Shown: positions 38,746 to 47,904 of the stretch, one piece after another
How positions within the stretch are numbered: the first letter of the stretch is position 1
Layout of the letters: the number at the start of each line of letters is the position of its first letter
Program-made: the position numbers and the translations under genes
Source: Ignavibacteriota bacterium
Lineage (GTDB): Bacteria; Bacteroidota; Ignavibacteria; UBA10030; BY39
Length of the DNA stretch: 64,000 bases
Direction: 5' to 3'
NCBI GenBank assembly: GCA_003327435.1
Contig: QOQV01000002.1
Location: 186,001 to 250,000, forward strand
Notes under the pieces: model-generated
What the model was told of the DNA's origin: nothing
The model's input: only the letters and a program-made list of their open reading frames with translations
Databases searched by the model: none

Positions 38746-38777
38746 TTTGCTAAAATTATTAAGATTTCGTATCATTA
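38746..38777 (+). promoter_or_regulatory. Candidate promoter TTTG-N20-TATCATTA
   Basis: TTTG 38746-38749, TATCATTA 38770-38777, upstream of ATG 38805. Confidence 0.45.
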
Positions 38778-38804
38778 AAATGAAAAATAACAAACAAGGT
38801 TAAA

Positions 38805-39737
38805 ATGAGTTTATTGGTCGTTGGTTCATTAGCACTTGACACAATTGAAACGCCATTCGGTAAAATTACAGATGCGCTTGGCGGTTCAGCGGTTTATATC
38901 TCGGTTTCAGCAAGTTATTTTGTTAAACCGATTCGATTGGTTGGTATTGTTGGAAGTGATTTCCCGGATACAGCACTTCAATATTTAGAAAGTCGTGAAA
39001 TAGATCTGGATGGGCTTCAAATTGTTGAAGGTGGAAAAACTTTTCGGTGGGGTGGAAGATACCATTATGACCTTAACATTAGAGATACACTTTATACTGA
39101 ATTGAATGTGTTCGAACATTTTAAACCGATCATTCCTGATGCCTATAAAAAAAGTTCCTATATCTGTTTAGGAAATATTGATCCAGTTTTACAGCAATGT
39201 GTTATTTCACAGATTGACAATCCAAAACTTGTTGTTGGCGATACAATGAATTTCTGGATCAATGGAAAACGAAACGAGTTGTTGAAGGCGCTCGAAATGA
39301 TGGATGTAATCGTTTTAAATGATTCAGAAACACGACTATTGGCAAACGAACCAAACTTAATCCGTGCTGCAAGGATAATCATGAATATGGGACCAAAGAT
39401 GGTGATTATAAAAAAAGGTGAGCACGGAGCTGTTCTAATTACTCGAAAAACCGTTTTTTCAGCTCCTGCCTATCCACTCGAAAATATCAATGATCCAACT
39501 GGAGCCGGTGATGCATTTGCAGGTGGATTTATAGGATGGATAGCCAAAACTGATGATCTGTCGGAAGAAAATCTTAAAAGAGCTGTTATTTATGGAAGTA
39601 CACTGGCTTCTTTTTGTGTGGAGGAATTTAGTATCGAAAGATTAAAGACGCTTTCATACCTTGAAATTCAGGATAGATTTTTAGAATTCCGAGAACTCTC
39701 AAAATTCGATACAGATTACTCTGAGAAATATTCCTGA
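38805..39737 (+). CDS. PfkB-family carbohydrate/nucleoside kinase
   Basis: DPTGAGDAFAGGFIGW catalytic motif; LGGSAVYISVSASYF. Confidence 0.88.
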   Translation: MSLLVVGSLALDTIETPFGKITDALGGSAVYISVSASYFVKPIRLVGIVGSDFPDTALQYLESREIDLDGLQIVEGGKTFRWGGRYHYDLNIRDTLYTELNVFEHFKPIIPDAYKKSSYICLGNIDPVLQQCVISQIDNPKLVVGDTMNFWINGKRNELLKALEMMDVIVLNDSETRLLANEPNLIRAARIIMNMGPKMVIIKKGEHGAVLITRKTVFSAPAYPLENINDPTGAGDAFAGGFIGWIAKTDDLSEENLKRAVIYGSTLASFCVEEFSIERLKTLSYLEIQDRFLEFRELSKFDTDYSEKYS

Positions 39738-39745
39738 CATTTTTT

Positions 39746-40777
39746 ATGCAAGCTATTCAATGGCAAAATGGTCTGGTTACATTCATTGATCAAACAAAGT
39801 TACCACACACGGAAGAGTATATTACAACTTCAGATTATAATGTCATTATCGAAGCAATAAAAAAATTGAGAATAAGAGGTGCACCATTAATTGGAATTGC
39901 TGCAGCATATGGAGTAGCACTGGCTTGTCTTGAATTACAACGAAAAAAATCTCAAAATTATTTGGTAGATTTAAAAATCATAATTGAAGAGTTTAAAAAC
40001 ACTCGACCAACTGCTGTGAATTTATTCTGGGCATTGGATAGAGTTGCTAAATTCGTAAGTCCTTTAAGCGACATCGATTCAGTTACAAATAACATTATTA
40101 ACGAAGCAATAAAAATACATACAGAAGATAAATTGATGTGTGAATCAATAGGTAAGCTCGGTAATCAAATTGTACCAGAAAAAGCCAACATCCTTACTCA
40201 TTGTAATACTGGCGCGCTTGCTACCGGAGGAGAAGGAACTGCTTTAGCTATAATAAAATACGCACAAAAAGCTGGTAAAAAAATAAATGTTTTTGTGGAT
40301 GAAACAAGACCATTACTTCAGGGTGCACGACTCACAACCTGGGAATTAATGAAAGCTGGTATAAATTGCACACTAATAACAGATAATACAGCTGCATTTC
40401 TTTTACAACAAAAGAAAGTTGATTTAATTTTAACAGGAGCTGATAGAGTAACAATTAATGGCTTCGCCGCTAACAAAATTGGAACTTATAATCTTGCTGT
40501 TCTCGCTAAGTTTCACAATATTCCTTTTTATATTGCAGTCCCTTCATCCTCTATTGATTTAGATATTGATAAACCTGAACAAATCATCATTGAGGAACGC
40601 AATCCTGATGAAGTTCGTAAAATTAAAGACCTTTACATTTCTCCAGAAACTGTAAATGTTTACAATCCATCGTTTGATATAACACCACCAGAGTTGATTA
40701 CAGGTATCATAACAGAAAATAATGTATATCGCTATCCGTATCAACCGGAATTTTATAAATTAAAATCCAGCGAATGA
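39746..40777 (+). CDS. mtnA: S-methyl-5-thioribose-1-phosphate isomerase
   Basis: IRGAPLIGIAAAYGVA, THCNTGALATGGEGTAL, VDETRPLLQGARLTTWEL, GADRVTINGFAANKIGTY. Confidence 0.93.
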   Translation: MQAIQWQNGLVTFIDQTKLPHTEEYITTSDYNVIIEAIKKLRIRGAPLIGIAAAYGVALACLELQRKKSQNYLVDLKIIIEEFKNTRPTAVNLFWALDRVAKFVSPLSDIDSVTNNIINEAIKIHTEDKLMCESIGKLGNQIVPEKANILTHCNTGALATGGEGTALAIIKYAQKAGKKINVFVDETRPLLQGARLTTWELMKAGINCTLITDNTAAFLLQQKKVDLILTGADRVTINGFAANKIGTYNLAVLAKFHNIPFYIAVPSSSIDLDIDKPEQIIIEERNPDEVRKIKDLYISPETVNVYNPSFDITPPELITGIITENNVYRYPYQPEFYKLKSSE

Positions 40778-41553
40778 CTGAAATAATCAAAACTGAAGCT
40801 TTTGTAATAAAAGTTAGGAAGTACGGCGAGTCAAGCAAAATCGTTAGTTTGTATTCCGAAAAGTTTGGAAAAATTAATGCAATTGCCAAAGGTGCTCGCA
40901 AACCTAAAAGCAAATTTGCCAATTGTCTTGACATATTCTCACTCGTATCTCTTGTCATCTACAAAAAAACCACTACGCATTTACATCTAATTTCCGATTG
41001 TGATTTAATCAAATCTTATTATAAGATTTCCGAAAATCTTGATAAATACGAAATCGCTTTAAAAATTTTCGAACTTATTTATATAACACTTCACGAAGAA
41101 GAAGAAAACAAAAAACTCTTTGATTTATTGAAAAGAACAATGCAAAATCTGGATAAAATAAATGAGAATGTAAATAACCTTTATTTCCATTTTTTGATAA
41201 AATTTGGTGAAAATTTTGGATACGCTTATAATTTTGAACGGTGTGCCAAATGTAATACAAATATTATTGGAGCAGGTAATGACGGGAAAAAAATTGTTTT
41301 TGATTTTTCTCGTGGTGGGCCTCTATGTTCAAAATGCGAAACTGTAGTTATGCAACCACAAATCATCAATTTGGGAATTTTAAAAATATTGAATAAATTT
41401 GAATCCGTAAATGATGGGTTAGAGCTTACAAATATTAGATTAAATTCAGATGAAATTAACGAAATAGAGAAATTTTTATTCGGTTATCTGCGTTATCATA
41501 TTAGCGGTTTGAGAGAACTTAAATCTCAAAAAATATTAAAGAAACTTAAATAA
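40774..41553 (+). CDS. recO: DNA repair protein RecO
   Basis: TEAFVIKVRKYGESSKIVSLYSEKFGKINAIAKGARKPKSKF; CAKC...CSKC zinc motif. Confidence 0.88.
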   Translation: MTEIIKTEAFVIKVRKYGESSKIVSLYSEKFGKINAIAKGARKPKSKFANCLDIFSLVSLVIYKKTTTHLHLISDCDLIKSYYKISENLDKYEIALKIFELIYITLHEEEENKKLFDLLKRTMQNLDKINENVNNLYFHFLIKFGENFGYAYNFERCAKCNTNIIGAGNDGKKIVFDFSRGGPLCSKCETVVMQPQIINLGILKILNKFESVNDGLELTNIRLNSDEINEIEKFLFGYLRYHISGLRELKSQKILKKLK

Positions 41554-41613
41554 TGAAACATCTGTCTAAAAAATGAGTATATATGCAAAATTTTAAAAAG
41601 AAAGGATTAGAAT

Positions 41614-43134
41614 ATGAATAAAAAATCAATTTTATCTGCAATATTTTTAATTACAATTGGTATCATATTCGGTGTTATTTTGGTCTCAAGTTTTGGAGAC
41701 GGAATTAGATTGGGCTTTGCTGGTAATGAGCAAATTCAACTTGGTACACAATCGCCAATAAAGAAAGAGTCAGCGGAAATAAAAACAATAAATTCATTAT
41801 TCATAGAAGCTGCAAAAGTTGTTAGACCTGCAGTGGTTAGTATTACAGTTGTTGAAGAAGCTGATAAGAAGGGAGAAGATTTTGATGATTTCTTTAAATT
41901 CTTTGGTCCAGATTTTAAATTTCCTGAGCCACAACCACAGTTAGGTTCTGGTTCTGGTGTGATTATAACAAGTGATGGCTACATTCTAACAAATAATCAT
42001 GTTGTTGCGAACGCTGCGAAAGATGGAATAGAGATTACCTTGAATGATAAAAGGACTTTTAAAAACGCTAAATTAGTTGGCACGGATCCAACGACTGATC
42101 TTGCTGTTGTGAAAATTGATGCAAAAGATTTACCTACTGCACCAATAGGAGATTCTGAAAAAATAGAAGTCGGCGAGTGGGTGATTGCAATTGGTAATCC
42201 GTTAGGATTGCAATCTACTGTAACAGCCGGGATAATCAGTGCGATTGGTAGAGGCGGATTAGGAGTAATTCGCGATAGTTATGGAATAGAAAATTTTATA
42301 CAGACAGATGCTGCTATCAACCCTGGAAATAGCGGAGGTCCGTTAATTAATTTATATGGTGAGGTTATTGGGATCAATACAGCAATAGCCAGCACGAACG
42401 CACGATATCAGGGTTATGGTTTTGCAGTACCAATAAACATTGCAAAATATGTTGCGCAGGATATTATAAAATATGGTAAAGTCCGTCGTGGTTATCTTGG
42501 AATTCAAATTGGTCCGATAGATGAAACGATGGCTAAAGCATTAAAACTTGATAAATTGACCGGTGTAATTATTCAGGGTGTAATAAAAGATGGTGCAGCA
42601 TACAAAGCAGGAATAGAAGAAGGTGATGTTATACTTGAAATTGACGGTAAAGAAATGAAATCACCTAATGAGGTCCAAAGTTATATTGCAACGCGTCATC
42701 CTGGCGATGTTGTTGTCATTAAGTTAAGTCGCAAAGGTAAGATAATTGAGAAAAGGGTTACACTTGGTTCAAGAGATTCCGATGAAGTTGCTGTGACTTC
42801 TGGAGATAAAGATGAGAAGCGAGAGGAAGATTCCGATAAAGGAACTGCAACCTTTGACAAATTGGGATTTTCAGTACGAGCATTAACTGCAAAGGAGAAA
42901 AAGGATTTCAAGGTAGATAATGGTGTGCTTGTAACAGAAGTAAAAATGTTGAGTGAAGCAAATAAGCGAGGACTTTCGGTTGGCGATGTAATTCTCGGAA
43001 TTAATAGGGAAGCTGTGAAATCAGTAAATTTTTTAAAAAATACTATTAATGATGCTAAATCAGGAGATTCAATTCTCTTGAGAGTACGCAAGTCGGACAA
43101 CAATTCTATTTTCCTGGCACTTGAAATTCCGTAA
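41614..43134 (+). CDS. HtrA/DegP-type serine protease with PDZ domains
   Basis: ILTNNHVV (His), TTDLAVVKID (Asp), NPGNSGGPLINLYGEVIG (Ser). Confidence 0.93.
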   Translation: MNKKSILSAIFLITIGIIFGVILVSSFGDGIRLGFAGNEQIQLGTQSPIKKESAEIKTINSLFIEAAKVVRPAVVSITVVEEADKKGEDFDDFFKFFGPDFKFPEPQPQLGSGSGVIITSDGYILTNNHVVANAAKDGIEITLNDKRTFKNAKLVGTDPTTDLAVVKIDAKDLPTAPIGDSEKIEVGEWVIAIGNPLGLQSTVTAGIISAIGRGGLGVIRDSYGIENFIQTDAAINPGNSGGPLINLYGEVIGINTAIASTNARYQGYGFAVPINIAKYVAQDIIKYGKVRRGYLGIQIGPIDETMAKALKLDKLTGVIIQGVIKDGAAYKAGIEEGDVILEIDGKEMKSPNEVQSYIATRHPGDVVVIKLSRKGKIIEKRVTLGSRDSDEVAVTSGDKDEKREEDSDKGTATFDKLGFSVRALTAKEKKDFKVDNGVLVTEVKMLSEANKRGLSVGDVILGINREAVKSVNFLKNTINDAKSGDSILLRVRKSDNNSIFLALEIP

Positions 43135-43159
43135 TGTTGAAAAGACATAATTGAAATTG

Positions 43160-43192
43160 AAAGGAGATCAAATGTGTTGATCTCCTTTTTTA
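43160..43192 (+). terminator. Rho-independent terminator after htrA
   Basis: AAAGGAGATCAA-ATGTG-TTGATCTCCTTT followed by T's. Confidence 0.85.
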
Positions 43193-43219
43193 TGAAAGCT
43201 AATATTATTATTGGATTAC

Positions 43220-43762
43220 CTATTTAAGATCTACTTTAAAATTTAAACTGGGGATTGATGTACCTGAACTTCTCAGTCCTTTTGTTCCGTTTCCTAAAAA
43301 TTCATCATTCTGCGATTCAAGAACAACAAAAGCATTTTTACTTCCTGACTTAAGTTTTATATCAACAATTTCACCTGTAGCATTTCCGTACTCAGCATCA
43401 AAGACTCCAGTCAACAGTTTTATTTCCTCAATTGCATTTTTATTTATTCCAAAAGGTAAATTGTTGTTCAATAAATCATTTATACGAATATCATCGACAA
43501 GGTATCCTGTTCCTGAAATCACCCCATGGATTTTAATTTTTTTAGCATTTTTGTCCTTTCCATTTCCGGAATCACTGTAAACTATATCCCGGATTTCTCT
43601 ATATTGATTATAGAAACCTCTTTGGAATTATTTGATGTGTCCTGCTCGATTATATCTGATATTTCCGAAGTATAAAAATTAATTTCGTGGGCATGATTTG
43701 AAAGAGTAACTGGTAAGAATTAAAGTGCGATACACAGGTAAAATGTTTTTATGAGGATATTT
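43220..43762 (-). pseudogene. Degraded TonB-dependent receptor remnant
   Basis: ISGTGYLVDDIRINDLLNNNLPFGINKNAIEEIKLLTGVFDAEYGNATGEIVDIKLKSGS matches a receptor plug domain. Translation upstream contains stops; no beta-barrel follows. Confidence 0.75.
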
Positions 43763-43813
43763 AGGTTTACCATATATCTTCTCCTAAATTAATAGAGTAC
43801 TATTTCTTAAAAT

Positions 43814-44731
43814 TTATTGATTATTAATTTTGTAAGATTGCCGCACAAGAGAAATTATATATTCTAAATTATCGTCATTGCTAATTATTATCTCATAATC
43901 ACCGTTCCCCCAATGCCCGATTGCTGAAACATCACGAGCAAGCTTTTTGGGATCATCCAATTTTCCTTTAGGTATATTAATGAATATTTTAATAGTTTTT
44001 TTTAGGATAACAACATCGGTAATATTAGTTTTAGAACGAAAAGATATATATTTCTTCATTGGTTTAACTTGAATATCTGAACTTATTGTGAGTACCAATT
44101 CTTTAAAACGATAATATAGCTCTGCTATATTGGGTTGAGCAATTGTTAAATGATGGTCTTCTGTGTAAGTTTTTACTTCTCGGCTTATCTTTTCAACAAA
44201 TTCATTTTTTTTATAAACTGTTTTTATCGATGCTATTGAAGAAGCGGGTTTGTGTTGATCAAAACGTATGGTATTATTTGAATAGCGTCGAACTTCCCAC
44301 AATTCTATTGTTAAATTTTTAAAGTTAATTGATTCAAGTTGGAATGTAGTGAAAGAAGGGGAGATGAAAATAACTTTTGATTGCGACCAGTCTACATCTT
44401 CTCGTTTAAGTGAAGCGTTGCACCGTTCGTTGTACTCAAGGATAAATTCAGCTTTATTATTGAGCATCAAACCAAGGTAACTCATACCCTGATCTATAAC
44501 GGAAAAATTTGCTCCCTTTTTATATTCAATTATCACAAAAGCTTTTGATTCGTTATCGTAAGCCAAGGTATCTATCCTTAAAGAACCGATTTGGAATTCG
44601 CCACGTACAAACTGTAAACCGAAAACAGTGTAAAGGTTGGTTTCGACCAGAGATTGAATTTCGCGTTCATATTTGAAAGGTTGTTCTTTTACAAATTCGA
44701 GTTTCTTATGAATTATTTTATATAAAGGCAT
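43814..44731 (-). CDS. DUF5655-like protein, predicted PD-(D/E)XK-type nuclease
   Basis: LRIDTLAYDNESKAFVIIEYKKG (D-x(n)-E-x-K-like), DQGMSYLGLML, SFTTFQLESINF; C-terminal DUF5655-like IGHWGNGDYEI. Confidence 0.7.
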   Translation of the reverse strand: MPLYKIIHKKLEFVKEQPFKYEREIQSLVETNLYTVFGLQFVRGEFQIGSLRIDTLAYDNESKAFVIIEYKKGANFSVIDQGMSYLGLMLNNKAEFILEYNERCNASLKREDVDWSQSKVIFISPSFTTFQLESINFKNLTIELWEVRRYSNNTIRFDQHKPASSIASIKTVYKKNEFVEKISREVKTYTEDHHLTIAQPNIAELYYRFKELVLTISSDIQVKPMKKYISFRSKTNITDVVILKKTIKIFINIPKGKLDDPKKLARDVSAIGHWGNGDYEIIISNDDNLEYIISLVRQSYKINNQ

Positions 44732-44788
44732 TGGGGATACCTTTCGTTAGTTTGAGTTTAATTGAAATTAATTCTACATAAAACTTAA

Positions 44789-44820
44789 AAAATATAATCA
44801 TAAATTTTTCACCTGTCAAA
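44789..44820 (-). promoter_or_regulatory. Candidate promoter TTTG-N20-TATATTTT (minus strand)
   Basis: CAAA 44817-44820 and AAAATATA 44789-44796 on the + strand. Confidence 0.5.
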
Positions 44821-44865
44821 TTTAGAAAATCCATGAAAATTATTTGCTAAAATATAAATCTAACA

Positions 44866-44897
44866 TTTGCTTTAATTATGTTTTTTTTCTATCATTT
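44866..44897 (+). promoter_or_regulatory. Candidate promoter TTTG-N20-TATCATTT
   Basis: TTTG 44866-44869, TATCATTT 44890-44897, upstream of ATG 44946. Confidence 0.45.
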
Positions 44898-44945
44898 CGT
44901 GTCTGGAATCTCGAAAATTCTTGAATTTATATAAGGAAATTAAAA

Positions 44946-45890
44946 ATGATTAAATCGATCCAAAAGTTCTCTGTTTCATTGTTCTTGTGTGCTTTTGTTT
45001 TTAACTCATATTTGTATTCACTAAAACCTGAAAGAATATACAAAGCTGTTCCATCCGATTATGGAGTAATTTATAGGGAAGTATCTTTTTATACTAAAGA
45101 TAGTTTAAAACTGAAAGGTTGGTTTATACCAGCTCAGGATACATCTAAAATTGCAAATGACTTAATCGGCAGAGTAATACCTGTACCTAAAGAGTTAAAA
45201 CCCGAACCAAGAAAATATACATTAATAGATAGCACACAAAGACCAACAATAATTATTTGCAATGGCGATGCTGGGAATATGACTCAGTTTATATTCTATG
45301 GCTATCACTTTTTTACTAAAGGTTATAATGTATTTCTCTTCGATTGGCGTGGGTTTGGAGAAAGCTCCGATTGGAAAATTGATGAAAACAAATTATGCTA
45401 TGCAGAATTTATCGACGACTACGATGCCGCTATAGATTTTGTTAAAAAACAACCAGAAGTTGATCCTTCAAAAATTGGTGTTATGGGATTCTCAACTGGA
45501 GCATATCTCTCGTTTGCTATTGCAGCAAAAAGAAACGATATCTCAGCATACGCTGGAAGAGCTTTGATGACTTCGTTCAATGATTTATTAAAAATATTAA
45601 AGGATATTTTTCCTGATAGAAATTTTGTTGCGCCCGAAAATTATCCAGAAAAATTATTGCCAATAAACGCTGCAAAAAAAGTAAAAATTCCAGTATTCTT
45701 AATTGTTGGAGAAAACGATAATCGAACTCCTGTCTGGATGTCGGAAAGAATATTTAATTTGTTGCAGGGTCCAAAAGAACTCTTGATCGTACCTAAAGCC
45801 GAACATGGAGGTATAAAAGGTCCCGAGTTTATCTCTTATCCGGAATTTTTTGAAAAAGTGCTTGTATTTTTTGATAAATACCTGAAATAA
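44946..45890 (+). CDS. Alpha/beta hydrolase with signal sequence
   Basis: FDWRGFGES, GVMGFSTGAYLSFA (nucleophile), VGENDNRTP, EHGG. Confidence 0.85.
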   Translation: MIKSIQKFSVSLFLCAFVFNSYLYSLKPERIYKAVPSDYGVIYREVSFYTKDSLKLKGWFIPAQDTSKIANDLIGRVIPVPKELKPEPRKYTLIDSTQRPTIIICNGDAGNMTQFIFYGYHFFTKGYNVFLFDWRGFGESSDWKIDENKLCYAEFIDDYDAAIDFVKKQPEVDPSKIGVMGFSTGAYLSFAIAAKRNDISAYAGRALMTSFNDLLKILKDIFPDRNFVAPENYPEKLLPINAAKKVKIPVFLIVGENDNRTPVWMSERIFNLLQGPKELLIVPKAEHGGIKGPEFISYPEFFEKVLVFFDKYLK

Positions 45891-45902
45891 ATAGGTGCTG
45901 AA

Positions 45903-47201
45903 TTGGTAACTTTAATTGGATCTTTATCAGGAATAACAATCTGGGTGTTGTTAATTTATCTTAGCAAAAAATATGATCTTCAATTTAAACAATTAATGAT
46001 TATTGTTTTTCTGATCGGAATTTTACTACGTGTAGCATTTGCTGTATTTACACCAACATTTTACGCACCGGATGAACAACCTCATTTTAAATATGTTCAA
46101 TACCTTTATGAACAAAAAAAATTACCAGTACAGGTAAGCAAAACAAATGATCCAACAAACGATTGGGAATACTACCAACCACCATTATATTATCTGCTTC
46201 TTGTGCCAGTATATTGGTTATTTGACATATTATCAAGTGGAGATATTCCAACAATAGTAATAGCCCTGAGGATAATTTCAATTATTCTGTCTGCGATTTT
46301 TTTATGGTTTACAATCAAAATTTTAAATAATCTTGAATTGAATGAACTATTTGTTAAAACTTTTATAGTGAGTATGGTGTATTTACTCCCATCTTATGTA
46401 TTCATTTCATCGGTAATTAATAACGATAATTTAATAATTGCTTTAAGTGGTGCGATCATTTTCTTTTTAACAAAAAACAGAACACTAATTAATTCAATCT
46501 ACATCGGTTTGTTACTTGGATTCGCTTTTCTAACAAAGTTAACAGCGTTTATATTATTGTTAGGAATAATATCATTCTTCACATATCATTTAATTAGAAA
46601 AAAATGTTCGTTGCTTGGGACATTAAAACATATTGTATTGGTTGCTTTGATTTCATTATTTATTAGCTTACCGATGTTTTTAAGAAACCTGCATCTTTAT
46701 GGTGATTTCATTGGAGAATCGGTTGCAAATGTCCGAGTAACCTGGCCCTCGTGGCTTTATGGATTTTTAGCTACGATAAAATATATGATGGACTCTTTTT
46801 GGGCTTCTGCTGGAATTACATACAACATAGAATTTTTATCTGGATTCTCATTGTTATTGACTGCGTTCATAATTGTGAGTTTGGTTTATATTTTATTAAA
46901 GAAAAAAAATTCAATCCAGAGTTACCTCAACAGTAAATTAGGTAATTTTTTGATTCCTATGCTATTTACAGTATTTGTTGAAATTTTTCTTATAATCAGA
47001 TTTGGTTTGTTATACGAGCAGGGGCAGGGAAGGTTTTTATACATTCTGCTGATTCCTATATCCATTCTAATAGCAATCAGTATATTTGAATTCGAAAAGG
47101 TAAAGAAAATTAGGAGTCACTTATTTGTCCTTGGGTTTTTCATTCTTTACAATACCTCCTTTTTAGGTTATTGTATTGAAAAGTACATTTCGTTAGGATG
47201 A
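45903..47201 (+). CDS. Multi-pass glycosyltransferase (GT39/DUF2142-like)
   Basis: Many TMs; PDEQPHFKYVQYLYEQKKLP...YYQPPLYY. Confidence 0.7.
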   Translation: MVTLIGSLSGITIWVLLIYLSKKYDLQFKQLMIIVFLIGILLRVAFAVFTPTFYAPDEQPHFKYVQYLYEQKKLPVQVSKTNDPTNDWEYYQPPLYYLLLVPVYWLFDILSSGDIPTIVIALRIISIILSAIFLWFTIKILNNLELNELFVKTFIVSMVYLLPSYVFISSVINNDNLIIALSGAIIFFLTKNRTLINSIYIGLLLGFAFLTKLTAFILLLGIISFFTYHLIRKKCSLLGTLKHIVLVALISLFISLPMFLRNLHLYGDFIGESVANVRVTWPSWLYGFLATIKYMMDSFWASAGITYNIEFLSGFSLLLTAFIIVSLVYILLKKKNSIQSYLNSKLGNFLIPMLFTVFVEIFLIIRFGLLYEQGQGRFLYILLIPISILIAISIFEFEKVKKIRSHLFVLGFFILYNTSFLGYCIEKYISLG

Positions 47202-47263
47202 TAGTTAACGGAGTTATGATTGACTTCTAAGTTTTTGACTAATCAAAAATATCCTTTAAATAC

Positions 47264-47294
47264 TTGATATTTTGATTAATTTAGTATATATTTT
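47264..47294 (+). promoter_or_regulatory. Candidate promoter TTG-N20-TATATTTT, overlapping an imperfect dyad
   Basis: TTG 47264-47266, TATATTTT 47287-47294; dyad arms 47240-47253 and 47266-47278. Confidence 0.45.
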
Positions 47295-47342
47295 TAGTGT
47301 TATGTTAACAAAAAACCAAATATTAACAAAAAATAGAGGTGA

Positions 47343-47891
47343 CTGGTCTTCAGCAAAGTAGTAGTTTCTAAATATAATAATGGCATTTTAAATGCAAAGG
47401 TCCTGGTTTTAAACCAGAATTACGAACCAATCAGCGTTTGTAATGTTAAAAAAGCTATCATCCTGCTCTTTTTAGGAAAAGCTGAATTAATTGAAGCAAA
47501 GGATGGGAAAAAAATACGCTCTCAGAGCATCCATATGCCGTTTCCGAGCATAATTCGACTCGGAGTTTATGTTCACATTCCTTATCAACGCGTGATTCTT
47601 TCAAGAAAAAATATTATGCGCCGGGATGGATACAAATGCCAGTATTGTGGTGCTTCAGGTGGAAATTTGACGATTGATCATGTTATTCCTAAATCGCAAG
47701 GTGGTGAAGATACGTGGGAAAATCTTGTGACCGCCTGTGTATCATGCAATAACAAGAAAAACGACCGCCGACCTGAAGAAGCGAACATGAAATTGCTAAA
47801 ACAACCCCGCAAGCCGAATCACATTACATTTATAAAGCACAGCATAAATAAAATTGATGAACGCTGGAAACCTTATCTGTTTTTAAATTAA
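47343..47891 (+). CDS. HNH endonuclease; 5' boundary uncertain, no canonical in-frame start in the conserved N-terminus
   Basis: KVLVLNQNYEPISVCNVKKAIILLFLGKAELIEAK... upstream of ATG 47535, then CQYCGASGGNLTIDHVIPKSQGGEDTWENLVTACVSCNNKK. Confidence 0.85.
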   Translation: MVFSKVVVSKYNNGILNAKVLVLNQNYEPISVCNVKKAIILLFLGKAELIEAKDGKKIRSQSIHMPFPSIIRLGVYVHIPYQRVILSRKNIMRRDGYKCQYCGASGGNLTIDHVIPKSQGGEDTWENLVTACVSCNNKKNDRRPEEANMKLLKQPRKPNHITFIKHSINKIDERWKPYLFLN

Positions 47892-47904
47892 AACATTCAT
47901 ATCA

